Origin: Baylisascaris procyonis
Taxonomy: Eukaryota; Nematoda; Chromadorea; Rhabditida; Ascarididae
DNA: 64,000 bases
NCBI GenBank assembly: GCA_037389465.1
Contig: JAZARR010000172.1
Location: 5,974,001 to 6,038,000 of the forward strand
Direction: 5' to 3'
Below are positions 36,901 to 51,000 of this stretch, one piece after another. A model generated the notes under the pieces. That model did no database searches and was not told the DNA's origin. It worked only from the letters and a program-made list of their open reading frames with translations. Numbering within the stretch: the first letter of the stretch is position 1; each line of letters opens with the position of its first letter. Made by a program: the position numbers and the translations under genes.

Positions 36901-39900
36901 TATCAGCATTTGCATGTTCGATGACCGACTCACAACGTGCATCAGCCATTTTATGCAAATGTTCAATTTCGGCATCATTTGATTCGGCATCTACACTTCC
37001 GACATGATACATACTTGCAATAGATTTGCGCTGAAATTATGCAAATAAAAATTACTGAAGCCTATTGCCTAATAAGATCTGCAGCAAACCTATTCATGTA
37101 TTGGATCCTAATCCAGTCTCACTACACTCCTCCTCCACCCTCCCCCACCTTATATTACGTCTTATCAAAGCCTTATTCATAATGATAAGAAGTCTAAAAA
37201 ATCTTCATCATTTAAAATTTAGTAAGTGGCTTAAAGCACCTCGATCGATAAAAAGGGAAGAAATAAAGTAAAGGAAATATACAAAGTCTCTCAGCTTTTT
37301 CCACAATTACAAAAGCGGGCACTTATTCACGACTCACTGCCAATCACATCATACCACGAATTTCTCCTGCTCATTTCCTCATCGCGGGAAAATTGTGCAG
37401 AATTCGACAAACTGATCTGTGCCGACATTTAGCACTGTTGTCAGAATTTGGCGGATGAAGAGTGAGAGGGTGGAGGCGGCAGGGGGGGGGTAGGAACAGG
37501 TGCATAGTAGGGAACAAAGCGTGAATACTGAATCCTAAATGTTAAAATTCAAGCGGAAATAGGGTGTCCCTCATTCTCTTTATCGATTATTCCACAAATG
37601 AAAAAACTCTGTCACATTTTTCATCAATGAAATGTAGAAAACTTCAAAAGAGATTCCCCATTAAGCGGACTTCAAAACATACTCTTATCTATGCCCTTTC
37701 AAAAAAGAAGTAAGCAAAATAAACAATCAAACAAAACAATTGGAAATATAGATATTTCTGTAATAGTAAGCAGAGTAAAACTGATTTACCTCTCTGAAAT
37801 CTGCAGGGCAATGCATTGAAAGAGGATCCCAGATTTCTCCATTTTGTAGCAGTAATGAATTCATACTTGTTGGCGCATCATTGCGTTGACATGTATCAAT
37901 ACCACACAGCTTCTAAAAAGATCGGAACCACACTTCCGCACTTGTGTATAATCTATAACCGATTTCGGACCGTCAGTGTATAAAACAAATCAGAAAGTCC
38001 TTTAACAGCAACTAAATGTTTTATCATTTCGTCAACCACTTGTCTCAAAAGATAATCACGCTTTACATGAATCTATATCTGGGAATGATATGATACACGA
38101 CATGAAAGATACATCCTATTTCACGCATCAATATATGAAAGAATAAATTATAAGAAATGGACCTCATGTAATGATTCTGTGGGAGTTTCATCAGAAGAAG
38201 ATGGCACTTCCTTCTGTAGTTTGAGCTCCAATGCAAGCCGATGTTGCTCACGACATAAACTAAAATAGTTCAGCACATGATATCTGTAAAGTCAAATCGT
38301 ATCGATTTAAAATTAAATCCGATCCATATATTCCTCACCTACCATTTCAAAAATATTCACAGAAATGAGAATCGGGTAATATATAATAAGAGTTCATACA
38401 AAAGCAACACCTCCCCCCTTTCCGAAGGGAGAGAGGTCATCGTGGGTTACCGATTTGTAAAGGTTTCCCAAGAACATTGCTGGGATACTCACTCTTCGAG
38501 AACAAAAGTATGGATGGACGGTGAAAGTAGATTTCATACGCCAAATGAAGTAAGACGCTCTTAAACGTGACTGAGTCATTTTTTCATATGCCACCCACTT
38601 TTCCTAAACAGCCTTCACCTTCCTTCCTCCTTCAGGAATTGAGAGGGACGGATTTAGATTTCAGATTCGTAGAGGTACCAAAATTATGGATATCCTCTTA
38701 AGCTAACCCTGAAATAACTGCTAAAAACTACAACGAAAAATATTACAATTATTATGAGTTCATTCCACGACTATGAATACCGACGTAGCAATAATGTTGC
38801 ATTGACGAAAAATCAAATCTTCTCTTGTTAATTTCTCGTAACTTCAGCTGAAGTTTGACTGCACTTCTCGTGGCGAATATTTCAATCCGTTGAAAATCCA
38901 CATGTACTTTCTATTAATTCACAAAAAATTGCTGTTATTGGTCGAATTTTGGAAATCAGCTCATTTATAGTATATCAATAATTATCTGGGTACCTAAATT
39001 AATCTTTTGTTCACAAGCTTACAGCTTTCAAGATATTTAAATTTTACTGAGTATGACTTTATAATGCACTAAGTACATCAACATAATAAAAGAATAGCTA
39101 AATGATCAAATGAAAATGTAATAAACATCACAACAAATTAGCAGAAATATTTCATATTATACCGAATGAAGCATTGTGATTACGAATTCCTCAACATTTT
39201 AAACGGAAACGGGGAGAGGGGAGTGATGAGGTATATTTGTGAACGGTTACATATTAAATAATCAACGAACAATGCAGGAAGGAAAGCGGTTCACCTTCCG
39301 GCAACATTAACGTAAGACAGTACCATGTAACTCACTTTAATTTCCGTTGAATGGTCGAACGTGGCACTTTAAATCGAATCGATGCTTGATGGCAATTCAT
39401 TTTCCCACGAAGTACACATTTCAATGCATCGTATAGCAATGATCGATTGTATTGATTTCGACGCCTGAATATATTTTTTTAATACATTTGCTCGAATGTA
39501 ACTCCTATACTTTTTTGGCAATCAGCTAATCTTTCCCTTTCATCTCGAAGAATACTGTTTTTTTTTTTTTGTTCATGGGATTTAGATGTTTCAAGAAAAA
39601 GCTGGTAGGCGCCTTATGGAAATATAAAAATGTTGGTTCTTTCTTCCCTCCCCTTCCCCTCCTCATTGGGAAGAAAAGAAACACTGTGAAACATACACCG
39701 CGTACTTTAAAATTTTATTTGGAAAATGAAACATCGCAAAGAAACTGCTTGAGATAACTGCGGTCCTGAAGATGAACAAAAATATGTTGATTCGTCAGCC
39801 GATTTTCAGCACTGATACGATTCTTTGGTTATTGCCAAAAAAGCTTTTTTTCGGTTAAGGTATTAAAGGCTCACAGAAGTCAAATGAGCACGGAACCCAG

Positions 39901-40348
39901 TGGATCCGGTAGAAATGATCTATGTTATACTATCATCAACGCAACCACCTGTCTGCCCCTCCTCTTCTCTCCCCTTCCCTCTCGGAACGACTTTAAAATA
40001 GAAACACCCCTTTAATGTTTTTTATAGGCTGGGAATGCTTGATGAGTGCAGCTCCTACCCAACTTATTCAATATCCACATCACTGACCTAAAAAATGCTA
40101 TGAATGATTTCACTCTCCCATCTAAAAACTCATTTTTTATATTGTCATATTCCGAATCAAAGAAGGTATAAGAATAGACGGTAGTCAGACGCTTCAACAT
40201 CATTCGATGCCGTATACTTGAATGATTATAGTGCATGATATTTGATAAAATATGTTCTGAATGTAAAAATCCAATAAAATCATGCAACAAAAGTGAATGC
40301 ACGGAATTAGCGGTACCTTATTTCAGGTGGATGTAGTAGATTCGCCAT
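33915..40348 (-). CDS. Pipsqueak-type HTH DNA-binding protein, 395 residues
   Basis: Nine minus-strand exons join in phase from ATG to TGA: 40317-40348, 39336-39464, 38163-38259, 37790-37912, 36857-37030, 35777-36155, 34983-35044, 34532-34630, 33915-34007 (1188 nt). Exon 2 encodes a psq helix-turn-helix at about residues 14-53. Visible hallmarks are YDALKCVLRGKMNCHQASI, then FKVPRSTIQRKL, the VPRST turn being typical of psq domains. Such domains bind DNA sequence-specifically in the nucleus. The rest has no domain I recognise: residues 87-127 carry four Cys and end PADFRE, residues 186-311 are acidic and Ser/Thr/Asp-rich, and a DSEEDELEK stretch follows at about 313-321. These could be transcription activation or partner-binding regions (inference). 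There is no BTB domain. The weakest junction is the GTCCCG donor of exon 7. Confidence 0.85.
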
Positions 40349-40354
40349 CGATCA

Positions 40355-40356
40355 CT
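40355..40356 (-). promoter_or_regulatory. Possible trans-splice acceptor of the psq-HTH gene
   Basis: The minus strand reads GAAGTTTAG and then TGATCG before the ATG, leaving only a 6-nt 5' UTR. A 3' splice site this close to the ATG with no visible upstream exon is typical of spliced-leader addition in nematodes. Confidence 0.5.
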
Positions 40357-40383
40357 AAACTTCGATCTCTTATATGAGTAAAC

Positions 40384-40398
40384 CTCTCTCTCTCTCTC
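40384..40398. repeat. (CT)n microsatellite
   Basis: An uninterrupted run of CT dinucleotides lies just upstream of the psq-HTH gene's proposed start on the minus strand, where it would read as a GA repeat. A promoter role is possible but unproven. Confidence 0.8.
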
Positions 40399-42170
40399 AA
40401 AAGGTGATATATTACTGATATAAGCAGATTGTGATGTCTTTTCCTGAAAAAGACATGCTTCAGAATGAGTGTCTAAACGTGACGCCCGCAAAGTTCAACG
40501 CGAATTCACGAATTCAATAGCAAAATTATTTAAATAACTCTAGAAAGCAACAAGAAACATTAGCGATCACACTTCGGCATGCTCTTATCTGATGAGGCTA
40601 AATGCAATTTTGTATAAAATGTGCTAAACATGGTAATGCCCAACTTAATAGGGCTAGCTTGCTCGAACAAAGCTAGAGTTGATCGGAACCTTCTCCTTTG
40701 CTCGCTTCAACTGGAGTTCTATCCCACATAGCGTTAAAAAACCTATCGTCGGAAGACTCAAGATATCCTCTGAACTATATAACAATTTAACTTTTAGAAA
40801 GTGAAACAATTAGTATTTTACGAACTTTCGAATATTTCATAGAATCACACTATTAAAATGCGACTAATACCAGGTACTATCAGTATTCATTAATTCAACA
40901 AATTATCTTAAGTGAACGGTAAGCAGTATTTGCATTGTTTTACCCCACATTTTACCGGGCACAGATCTAGGGCATTCCATTAGGTGAGCAACAACTGTAG
41001 AGAGCTTCAGTAAAACATGGCTGCTCCCACTTCAATTCCAGGTGAAGCCAAAATTCGGATGTTGCACTCCAAATCCCAAAAGAAAAGAACCAATCTCCCA
41101 ACTCCGATCTCGATCCAATCGCTCAACTTCGGACTTCGGAATGATGGAATTGTCGGTGTTATAGTTGCCATAAAGTACCGATAAGAAACCGCTAATAAAT
41201 TTGAATCGAATAGAATAGTTCGTTGTATATCCCATTCGATTATGTATCATAATAAACAATATGATGCACCGTTATGAATATTCATTGATCACTATGAATA
41301 TTGACGATATAACAAAATATACAGCGCGAAAGAATAGTCTCACAATTTAACTGTACTCGAAAGAAAAGATTTATTAAAAAGATAAATATTGCTACTGTTT
41401 AGTAAATAAAGTTACAATATGTGCAGTAACGATTTTCTTGCCCTACGGCTGAACTACGACCCTGATATTCAGCCTTTGTTTGAACCGTTTTTCGGTATAA
41501 ATTCCACTTAGTTCGCATTGGTAATGCTGGTGCCACGTTATACCCCTTCCCCCTCCCGGCCGACCTCTGTGTGCTGGTTTGAATATGCACATTTATGCGG
41601 CAAACTATTTAAATATTAAGATATCAATTTAGTTCCCCCCCTTCCCAGATGATTTTGAGAATTCGTAATCTACTAGGTTATTAACCTCAGCCTATTTGTA
41701 GAAATCCTGAAAAGTTTGCAAGTGTTCCAACTTTTTTTTTAAACTATAGCTTTCCCTTATTTTTATCTACAGCGCCTCCATAAACTGATAAAGAAACAGT
41801 CGGACTTTTATCATCACAATCGTTTCAATAATCGCATGGGTAATTTTTTCTGCATTTGATAATTGTATAGTTTTATATGGTAAAGAATTTTCATTTAGCT
41901 TTTGGTAACATTTTCGAAGTACTCTCTGAACGACAGATATCCATGTAGTGTCATTCCTAAGCTACTCTCTACCTTATCTACTTCTACCGTTGTTCACAAA
42001 TTCGAATACCCCCGTCGACAACGTTATCCAGAGTGTCATATCTGCTAATCACTGCTTTAAAAGGGTTTATCAGTACATACTCTACAGGAATGTAAGAACT
42101 GCTTACATTATCTTCTATGAATATTTCTTCCACCTAACTGGTTTCTGATGACTGTCTCCAATGCCTCATT

Positions 42171-42324
42171 TCCACATCACCTGGATACACCGGCCCCTTT
42201 GCCATTTAATACCAGGTCTTTTTCGGTAAAAAACGGTAGAAGTTAAGTCCACGTCATCCGGATACATCAGCCCCATCGCCATTCAATTCGAGGTTTTGTT
42301 TGGTGAACAAAGGTAAAAGCTAAG
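42171..42324. repeat. Diverged 77-bp tandem duplication
   Basis: Two head-to-tail copies, 42171-42247 and 42248-42324, share blocks such as TCCAC.TCA.C.GGATACA, CGGTAAA/TGGTGAA and GTA.AAG.TAAG. By eye roughly three quarters of positions match. It is followed at about 42349-42395 by a repeated CTAGTAGCAGA block. The origin is unknown; it may be a transposon remnant. Confidence 0.7.
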
Positions 42325-43875
42325 TGCGCTGGCAATAAGGTAGCGTTTGCTAGTAGCAGACTAAAAGGAGACTAGTAGCAGATCAAAGACGAGCCTATTT
42401 CAGGTCAACATCCCAATAATTTGCCACTGATATCAGCCATACCCTAACGATCGACTAATAGAAGGTAAAAGTTGGCTGGAAATAGTTTAGCACGACTGGC
42501 ACCGAATGTCCCTTGCTGCTATTAAACCAGTTGTGACCTAATGCTAAGCGAATTATAGATCAATGGTGGCTATATTCGTAATCCAATCCCCAGATAATAA
42601 TAATTGGCCGTAATTTCACAAATGAAACTAGCTGAATACTGTCAGTTCCCGCACGGCTGCTAACTAGGTAACGACATCGACTAACTAGTAGTGATGATTC
42701 TACTGCTACCACTTGCCGATATTACTCGACTTTTGTGGCAACATTAATACGCATCCATTTAAGTAATTCATGACTAATAATTGACCGGAAGAGTGCAAGC
42801 CAGAATCAGGCTAAGAAATCGTTCGAAGTATCCAACTTGGAAGATCCTGGGAGCATCACAGTCCTCTGCTTAATGGCATCGGTCAGGAATTCATCGAAGA
42901 CCCCTGACTGTACTTATAAAGGCCTCTGATTTATAGGTTTGCGTGGAAGACAACCGGATCTCGCAGTAAGAGCTGAGCTAAAATTGGCGTCTACAACTGA
43001 TTCATGCGTGGATCCTACTTTCTGATGCCGGAAGAAGACTAAGGTGCTGAAATAGCGGAGATTCACAACCCATGTACTCTGAAAAAGAATTTGGGGGACA
43101 GGCATCAATCTTCGATCCCAACTCACCCTGAAGCAAACGGACAACTCCGAAGAAAGCCTTTGTATGAGCATGGTTACCTGCAAATTGTGGCATCTAATCC
43201 ATGATACAGTGGTGTACACGGTGTGCCAGTTTCAACATGTTTGCTGCAAAATTGCCGCATCAAACAGCAGCCACCTTTCGCAGGTTTGATACAAAGATCA
43301 ACACGAAAAGAACGCGCATCGGGATGATGAGGATTTTAGTGGGGTCTAGCTGAATTAGTTCAGGTCTGGATTTTAATTGACTTTGATTGGATTCGGTCAG
43401 GCCTGAAGTCTGACAAGGTTTTACCTAACTCGTTTAAGTCTATACCGCCTAGAGCATGAATGGACATGGAGCAACATGTTTTGAGACTTCCTTCGATAAA
43501 GTTGCGCCAGAACGCTTTCACGAATGTTTAGCAACGAACAAAGTATTGATTCATCGAAGAAACGTCTTCACATCAACAAACTGTACCGCCTATCCGAAAA
43601 TGATTCTTTAAATTGTATTATTTTTATCAAATCAAATAATTCTGCAACAGTTCAAAAATCAACATTTGAACAAAGAGGGAATATTTCCAGGTAATAAGTA
43701 GAAGTGGCAGCAAAAACAATATTCCCGAATAATAACCGAACAAATCACAAAAAACAACACAAACACTAACATATCCATTTTCCTCTCCATTCCTTTAGCC
43801 TGCAAACAATAACGAAAAAAAAGAAGAAACGAACGCTTTGGAATAAAGTTGGCTGTATCAGTGCACCTAGACACA

Positions 43876-44049
43876 ATGAACATCGATCCGAGCATTGAAA
43901 AGCGAAAACGCAATGCGGAAGGATGTAGTGAAGTACTTCCTGTCCTTTCAAATTCTCATTCCTGCTCACCTCCTCAGTCATCCCAGCAAAAATTCGGCCT
44001 ATTCGGATCTCTCGACGGGAAATACTTACGCAGTCGAATGCAGCACTAA
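43876..44049 (+). CDS. Doubtful short plus-strand open frame
   Basis: The frame of 58 codons starts with ATG about 73 nt after a good acceptor (CATTCCTTTAG at 43789-43799) and ends with TAA. Its composition is protein-like, with a basic EKRKRN block and a Ser/Pro-rich middle. There is no domain, and a second plus-strand frame is open over the same bases. It would be the only gene on the plus strand, so it is reported only as a candidate. Confidence 0.15.
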   Translation: MNIDPSIEKRKRNAEGCSEVLPVLSNSHSCSPPQSSQQKFGLFGSLDGKYLRSRMQH

Positions 44050-46291
44050 ATTATTAACCGAGCAGAAATACTTATTTTGAAAATATAATTCCCCCATAGG
44101 AATATGTATTCTTTAAAATGCTTATAGTTGGGTAATAACAAATGTTGAAGCAAGGTCTGAACTAAAGCTAGTTCAAGTCATGGCCGAAGCTTCGTCAAAT
44201 TTTAATTAATGGTCATCTGGAGTGGTCAAGAACAAAGAGGACCCAATTTAGTCCATGCGCATATGCGGATGGCTTAAGCAAATACTTGATTTCGGTCATG
44301 ACTGGGACTGAATTAACCTAAATCGTTAAAATACAGCATTGACCTAATACGCACAAAACTCTGGCATCGTAAGAAAACTATCACTTGAGAGGATTTACTA
44401 ATTCAAAAAAACGGGATTTTATTCACTACAAATCCTTTCTAGAACCTTCAACTTTCTAGTAGCCTTCAACCTTCAATTTCCTAAGGAGCCGAATAGAACA
44501 GCTCCTCTTGCTAAACTTGTCTTATGGTGGTAAGCATCCTAATATTCTATAGCATCACAATAACGGGGAACCAACTCCTAGGATAGCGTAATGGAAAACC
44601 CATTTCTTGGAATATGGTCGCATCACTAGAATGTATCGTTTAGGATTTTTATGCTTGTATGATGCACCCCTCCCCCACCCTTTACCAACCTTTTTGCTTA
44701 GTGCCTGTTAGTGTCACTACTCCAAAAAAGCACAATGTTACCTGATCCATAATTCTTATCATTCCTTCCACTCTATTATTACCCCATCCCTCCATCCTAT
44801 AGACCCATCTCCTTTCAACGTACTTCTTTGAAATGGTAGAACGTAATACCAATAGGAAACTCCTAATACTCTGCTGAATGAATACAGATGTAAGCAAACA
44901 GAGCGAAATACCCCCCAAGCGTTCAAAGCTTATTCTTATATTATACAGATAAGTCATACTGTGACAACCTGGGTACAATAGTTACCAAAAAATCTGGGGT
45001 AACTTACAGAGCATAATTCATCGATGACTCTTAGTTCATCCCCATGTTACTTCCAACTATACTCCCACTTTAGCTCTACATCATTTCTTCCATTCATTAT
45101 TACGGAAAGACGATATATCTATTTAAGTATGATTCTGCTCTATTCAACTCATAATATCCCATTACACCTCAATATATCCAGCAGCTGTTTAACAGCAGGT
45201 TACTCGTTCTCTCTTTCCTTGATCCTCCTCCTCGTTCCTCGTCCCATACTATCTCCATTTTTTTCCTCTCATCTCCCAAACTTTTCCGGCGTCTTTTATT
45301 GAAAGATGCTCTTTACAGACCTATCTTTAGCAAATCCACGTTTAACAACGTCAAGTCACAGCAAAGACTATCAGTATTTTCCAACAATCTTCTTCATAAT
45401 CCTAAAGGAATTAAGAAATAGAAATAAGAACAAGAATTAAAAAATCAATCGGAGGATGAGAAACCAATTCCATATGAAATCCAGCAAATGAATAAGGGAT
45501 ACAAATGCGAGAAACAATGCAAAAAAAATTGAGCGCTTTTTTGAGAATAGAAAAACCATTTCAAATACCTACCTGTGAAACCTTTTTAGCAAATGATTTT
45601 CATAAACGGTTAAAATTCAAATATCCAACAATGAATAGGGACGTTTTCATTGCCTTCGGCCTCATCTGTAGACCTCCAGGTCCGTTCTTTAACCTTACTT
45701 CAACATCGATCATCAACCTATTTCATGATCGATGACTGTGACAATTCCATCAAATACCTGGACCGACTCCCATCCCTGTGATCAGGATCTTCTAACACGG
45801 TGCTCTTGAACGACAAAGTGTCTCCCTCGGAGCAGGAAATCACACCAGGATCTTGAGGTCCGACTATATCCTGCTAAGCCATGCATAAGCACCATTCAAA
45901 CAATCGCGAATAGCAAATCGAAAAAAAAAAACAAACAACAATCCATCAATTCCGATCTGCATCCCTATCGCCATCCATCTTCCTCCATCTTGTAGATTTG
46001 TATGATGCTGAGCAAAAGACCACCCTCAGTGCTCTAAAATCTTGGTTGTAGGAAACAACAAAGAATAATTTAAAAAATCTCACAAACTTCAGAACAAGAA
46101 TGCACTGATAACGTTCAAGTGTGACACTCACCAAATACATGGCTCAAAAATTAGGTTCGTAACAAAACTCCGACCCACTTAAGATTTCAACAATTCCTTT
46201 GCTTCCAGACGCATCCTTCCTAACTCTTTCACCTCCTTCTCCCTAACCCCCCTTATAATTTTATCCAATCATCCACGTTCCCACTATCATC

Positions 46292-48034
46292 CTAACGAGG
46301 CGAAATCATTGCGAGCAATCCATTCGTGAAGCGTCCCTTATCTGCAATTTTAAAGGTAGGTGTATCCGGCGAGAGCGTCCCACTTCTTTTCATACCAACT
46401 GACAAGCTTGCACGCTTCGCATTCTTTGTCATGCCCACTGAACCAAGCTCCGACTTCCGCAGCGCCATCTAGAAAACATAAAAGCGAATCAAACAAAGAC
46501 GCTAGAAGATTATATAATCTAAAAATGCGCTTTCTTTGAAGGAAATAGGGAAGAGGCACAGGAATGGATGAAAGGGCGATAATAGCCATGTTCATCAAAT
46601 TTACGTAAAAAACGAAATTCGCGAAAAATCCCCAATTTCCGGAATAATACCAGTAAGCATTCGCGTAAGCTCTATAAAACGTAACGAAAGAATAATGCTT
46701 ATTTAAACTAGCAACATGTAAGGGTATATAAGATTAAATTACGGAACTGAAATACATTTCCGAAAGCTGCACTATCCCATCCGGCTATGCCTTCCGGTTT
46801 TACAACTTTTATCACGATCGGTGAGTCTATATAGAAAAAATTGCACCGATTCAACAGATACTTACATACTCATACAGCTAATACTACAAGAATCTTCAGA
46901 ATAAATAACTTCATCTAACTAGCTCAAGAAGTAAGAGAACATCAGATAATCGCTAACCTCAGCACTGTTCTTTCGAACGCCATTAACTTTCAGCATCGAC
47001 CCGTTAAGGCGTTGTACAATTGTATTTTTTAGCGAAACACGAGATCGCTTCTGGATTGGGGACGGTGGCGAACGCGAAGATGATGAGCCAGAGGCCTTCC
47101 TGAGCGACGTTGAAGCGCCATCACCTCCTCCATCGTCACCCACATCGATCGACAACGGTACCATCAATGTACTCCTCGCAGGTGTCTGAAGTACAATACT
47201 GAAACGATTAACAGCCTATAACACCATCATCATTTGCATAAAGATCTGATAAGCAATATAAATAGTGGATGATCAAGGCTCATAGATGTGTCCGAAATCA
47301 ACACACACGGGCACTTTCTAAGGCAAATATATTAGATATGGGGAATTTTCACCGCATTCTTCTGATAGCGGATATTTTCCTCTCCTTTCAATTCAGGTCC
47401 ACAACCATAAAATACACCTGAACAAGAAAACACCACTTACAATACGGATGATCTGCAGTCACCTGAAGACGACCCACATCTACTATCTCTCAGTTTCTCC
47501 CTTCTCCTGGGCACACCAACTCAGTTTATTTTCGTTTTATTCAGATGCAATCACTTGCAAGATTTCTAAATATTTGCCAAATGCGAACATTTTCTACTTA
47601 CTTCCTTTCTTCGTAAAATTTTCGTTGGAATGCAACAGTAAAGCAATATTGAAGATTAGCTCCCCCTCTCCCTTCCCCCCTCCACCTTCTTGACGACAGT
47701 TCACTGAATCCCAACTCCATTAACACAATAAAAGTTACTTAACTAAATACAGCTAAGTTGTAGAAATACATAGCACCGCGTATATCATAAAAAATTTAAT
47801 AAACATAAGAAAAGATGACAAAGACGGATTCAGAACGAATAAAATCGCGTACTTTTCTACATCTGGGATGTTTCACAGGCGGTCTTCGATGAGCAGCCAT
47901 CGCCGATCGGTAAGCACGTTGTAAAGCCTATAATAAGTCATAAAATGTTTATTTAGGAATGTGACGAAGACCGATTAAACTAGAAATAGCCATGTAAAAC
48001 GTCAAAGGGTGATGTATAATAATATAAAAATGAA

Positions 48035-48078
<44 letters not shown>

Positions 48079-51000
48079 AACTGCTAATAATAAATAATAA
48101 CGATTGATAACAATAGTAATTAACAGTGATATGATAATAATATTAGTAATAACATTACAATAATAATAAATTATAATGTGATAACAACAATTAATAAAAA
48201 TATGATAACAATAGTAGCAAATAATAATATTACAGTAATAATCATTAATAATAATAATAATAAATAATAATAACAAAAGGACGAAACAATGAAATAAAGA
48301 CTTCAAATATTGTTAAACGACGCAAGACGACGTATCCAATAAAAATCGACTTATTATACATAAACAAACCTTTTCCTCTTCCTTTCTCTTTTCACTCATC
48401 GCCGTACGATCTCTGAGCTTCCTCGCCGACTGGCTTCCTTCCGATTCGCTAAGCTACAAAAATTTCATTAAATAACTGTGGTTTCGACAAAAGACGCACA
48501 ATTTCGTAGGCTGAGCCGGAAGACCTCACTGGTCTGCGAATCTTTTCTCCCGATCAAACTATTGAAAAAAACTTGCTAAAATTCCAATACCGATTTCATT
48601 TAATGTACGCCCCTAGTAAATTAGTACTTTCCTTTAAACGCTACGCATATAAAATATTTTCAACTGACAATAAAGCTACTGAATGTAAATATGTAAATTA
48701 CCGATACCATATTTGCAAATGTAAACTTCCTAATAATCTATAAGAAAACGATATTTTACGCGTCGCCAAAACCAGCTGTTCAAGTCATTCTTTCTATATC
48801 TGAAATGAAGGGAGTTGTTACATTTTTGGTAATCAGATTATCTACTTGGCAACAGCAGAGCTCGAAAAGTTGCCAAAGCACTTCTAGAGACCTAATCGAT
48901 AAGTTTTGCATGAAATCGCTGAAAATGGCATTTTTAAGGTTGTTAAGGTAACAAAGATTTCAATCGTTCTTCCTGACTGAGCGGAGTTATGATCGAAATT
49001 CCCAACCATATAATTCTTCTATTTTGTTCACATCAATTACTTAAGCATCTCGACTATAATAGTATACAACTAACCCTATAATTTCCATATTCCCTAACTT
49101 GATATTAAATCTCATTATTGACACCATATTTGTAGATAATAAACTCCCTCACAACAATTTCAAAACCCCTTCTAATATATACAGAAGATAAAACAATCAA
49201 AGCAGCTAACCGAATGCTCTTCATCACTTTGTTCTTCGTCTTCGTCATTTTCTTCGGCGCACATCGAACATTCCCATCCACAATTACGGCTCTTTTTGGG
49301 CATTTTGGTTAGCGGCGGATCCAAACAAGCCAAATGATAATACTTTTTGCATACATCACATAGCACTAGCAAATGTTGATCCGTTGACTGAAATTCGCTA
49401 TTGAACTTTTTTCTTTCTTCGCTTTACGCTATTTTCCCATAATTTTAGGAATTTTTCGCCACGAATTTTGATTCTTTATTTTAATCACGATTTTCAGTTT
49501 TTATGAATAATTTAGATACAATTTTACGAACGCTATTTTCCTGGGGATGTGAGGAGAATGAGACTGAAAGAATCCTCCAACTTCATCCATCTTCCTATTG
49601 CTATAACTGCTTAAAGCAAAAAATTATTCGAGTAATCTTTACAACTGCTACTTGCAGTGAAACGATGACGGTAAAACAACGAAATGGAGCACCTAGTTAA
49701 ACCAAAAGAATCCGGTATTCTTTTACTTTCACTAGAATATGAAATGCAGCATCTAGTTAAACCAAAAGAATCCGGTATTCTTTTACTTTCACTAGAATAT
49801 GAAATGCAGCATCTAGTTAAACCAAAAGAATCCGGTATTCTTTTACTTTCACTAGAATATGAAATGCAGCATCTAGTTAAACCAAAAGAATCCGGTATTC
49901 TTTTACTTTCACTAGAATATGAAATGCAGCATCTAGTTAAACCAAAAGAATCCGGTATTCTTTTACTTTCACTAGAATATGAAATGCAGCATCTAGTTAA
50001 ACCAAAAGAATCCGGTATTCTTTTACTTTCACTAGAATATGAAATGCAGCATCTAGTTAAACCAAAAGAATCCGGTATTCTTTTACTTTCACTAGAATAT
50101 GAAATGCAGCATCTAGTTAAACCAAAAGAATCCGGTATTCTTTTACTTTCACTAGAATATGAAATGCAGCATCTAGTTAAACCAAAAGAATCCGGTATTC
50201 TTTTACTTTCACTAGAATATGAAATGCAGCATCTAGTTAAACCAAAAGAATCCGGTATTCTTTTACTTTCACTAGAATATGAAATGCAGCATCTAGTTAA
50301 ACCAAAAGAATCCGGTATTCTTTTACTTTCACTAGAATATGAAATGCAGCATCTAGTTAAACCAAAAGAATCCGGTATGCTTTTACTTTCACTAGAATAT
50401 GAAATGCAGCATCTAGTTAAACCAAAAGAATCCGGTATGCTTTTACTTTCACTAGAATATGAAATGCAGCATCTAGTTAAACCAAAAGAATCCGGTATTC
50501 TTTTACTTTCACTAGAATATGAAATGCAGCATCTAGTTAAACCAAAAGAATCCGGTATGCTTTTACTTTCACTAGAATATGAAATGCAGCATCTAGTTAA
50601 ACCAAAAGAATCCGGTATTCTTTTACTTTCACTAGAATATGAAATGCAGCATCTAGTTAAACCAAAAGAATCCGGTATTCTTTTACTTTCACTAGAATAT
50701 GAAATGCAGCATCTAGTTAAACCAAAAGAATCCGGTATTCTTTTACTTTCACTAGAATATGAAATGCAGCATCTAGTTAAACCAAAAGAATCCGGTATTC
50801 TTTTACTTTCACTAGAATATGAAATGCAGCATCTAGTTAAACCAAAAGAATCCGGTATTCTTTTACTTTCACTAGAATATGAAATGCAGCATCTAGTTAA
50901 ACCAAAAGAATCCGGTATGCTTTTACTTTCACTAGAATATGAAATGCAGCATCTAGTTAAACCAAAAGAATCCGGTATTCTTTTACTTTCACTAGAATAT

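Larger units (their letters stand above)
40400..46291. other. Intergenic between the psq-HTH gene and PHF14-like gene
   Basis: No gene is confidently visible. Several C/T-rich tracts of 12-30 bp occur (41543-41558, 41633-41647, 44665-44683, 46225-46252). Between about 42.1 and 43.6 kb the sequence is less AT-rich and contains small duplications. Minus-strand frames at 41032-41259 and 42914-43219 look mildly protein-like but have no domain or splice support. Confidence 0.5.

Noticed and set aside
41032..43219. Minus-strand frames at 41032-41259 and 42914-43219
   Set aside because: They are mildly protein-like but have no domain or phase-consistent partners.
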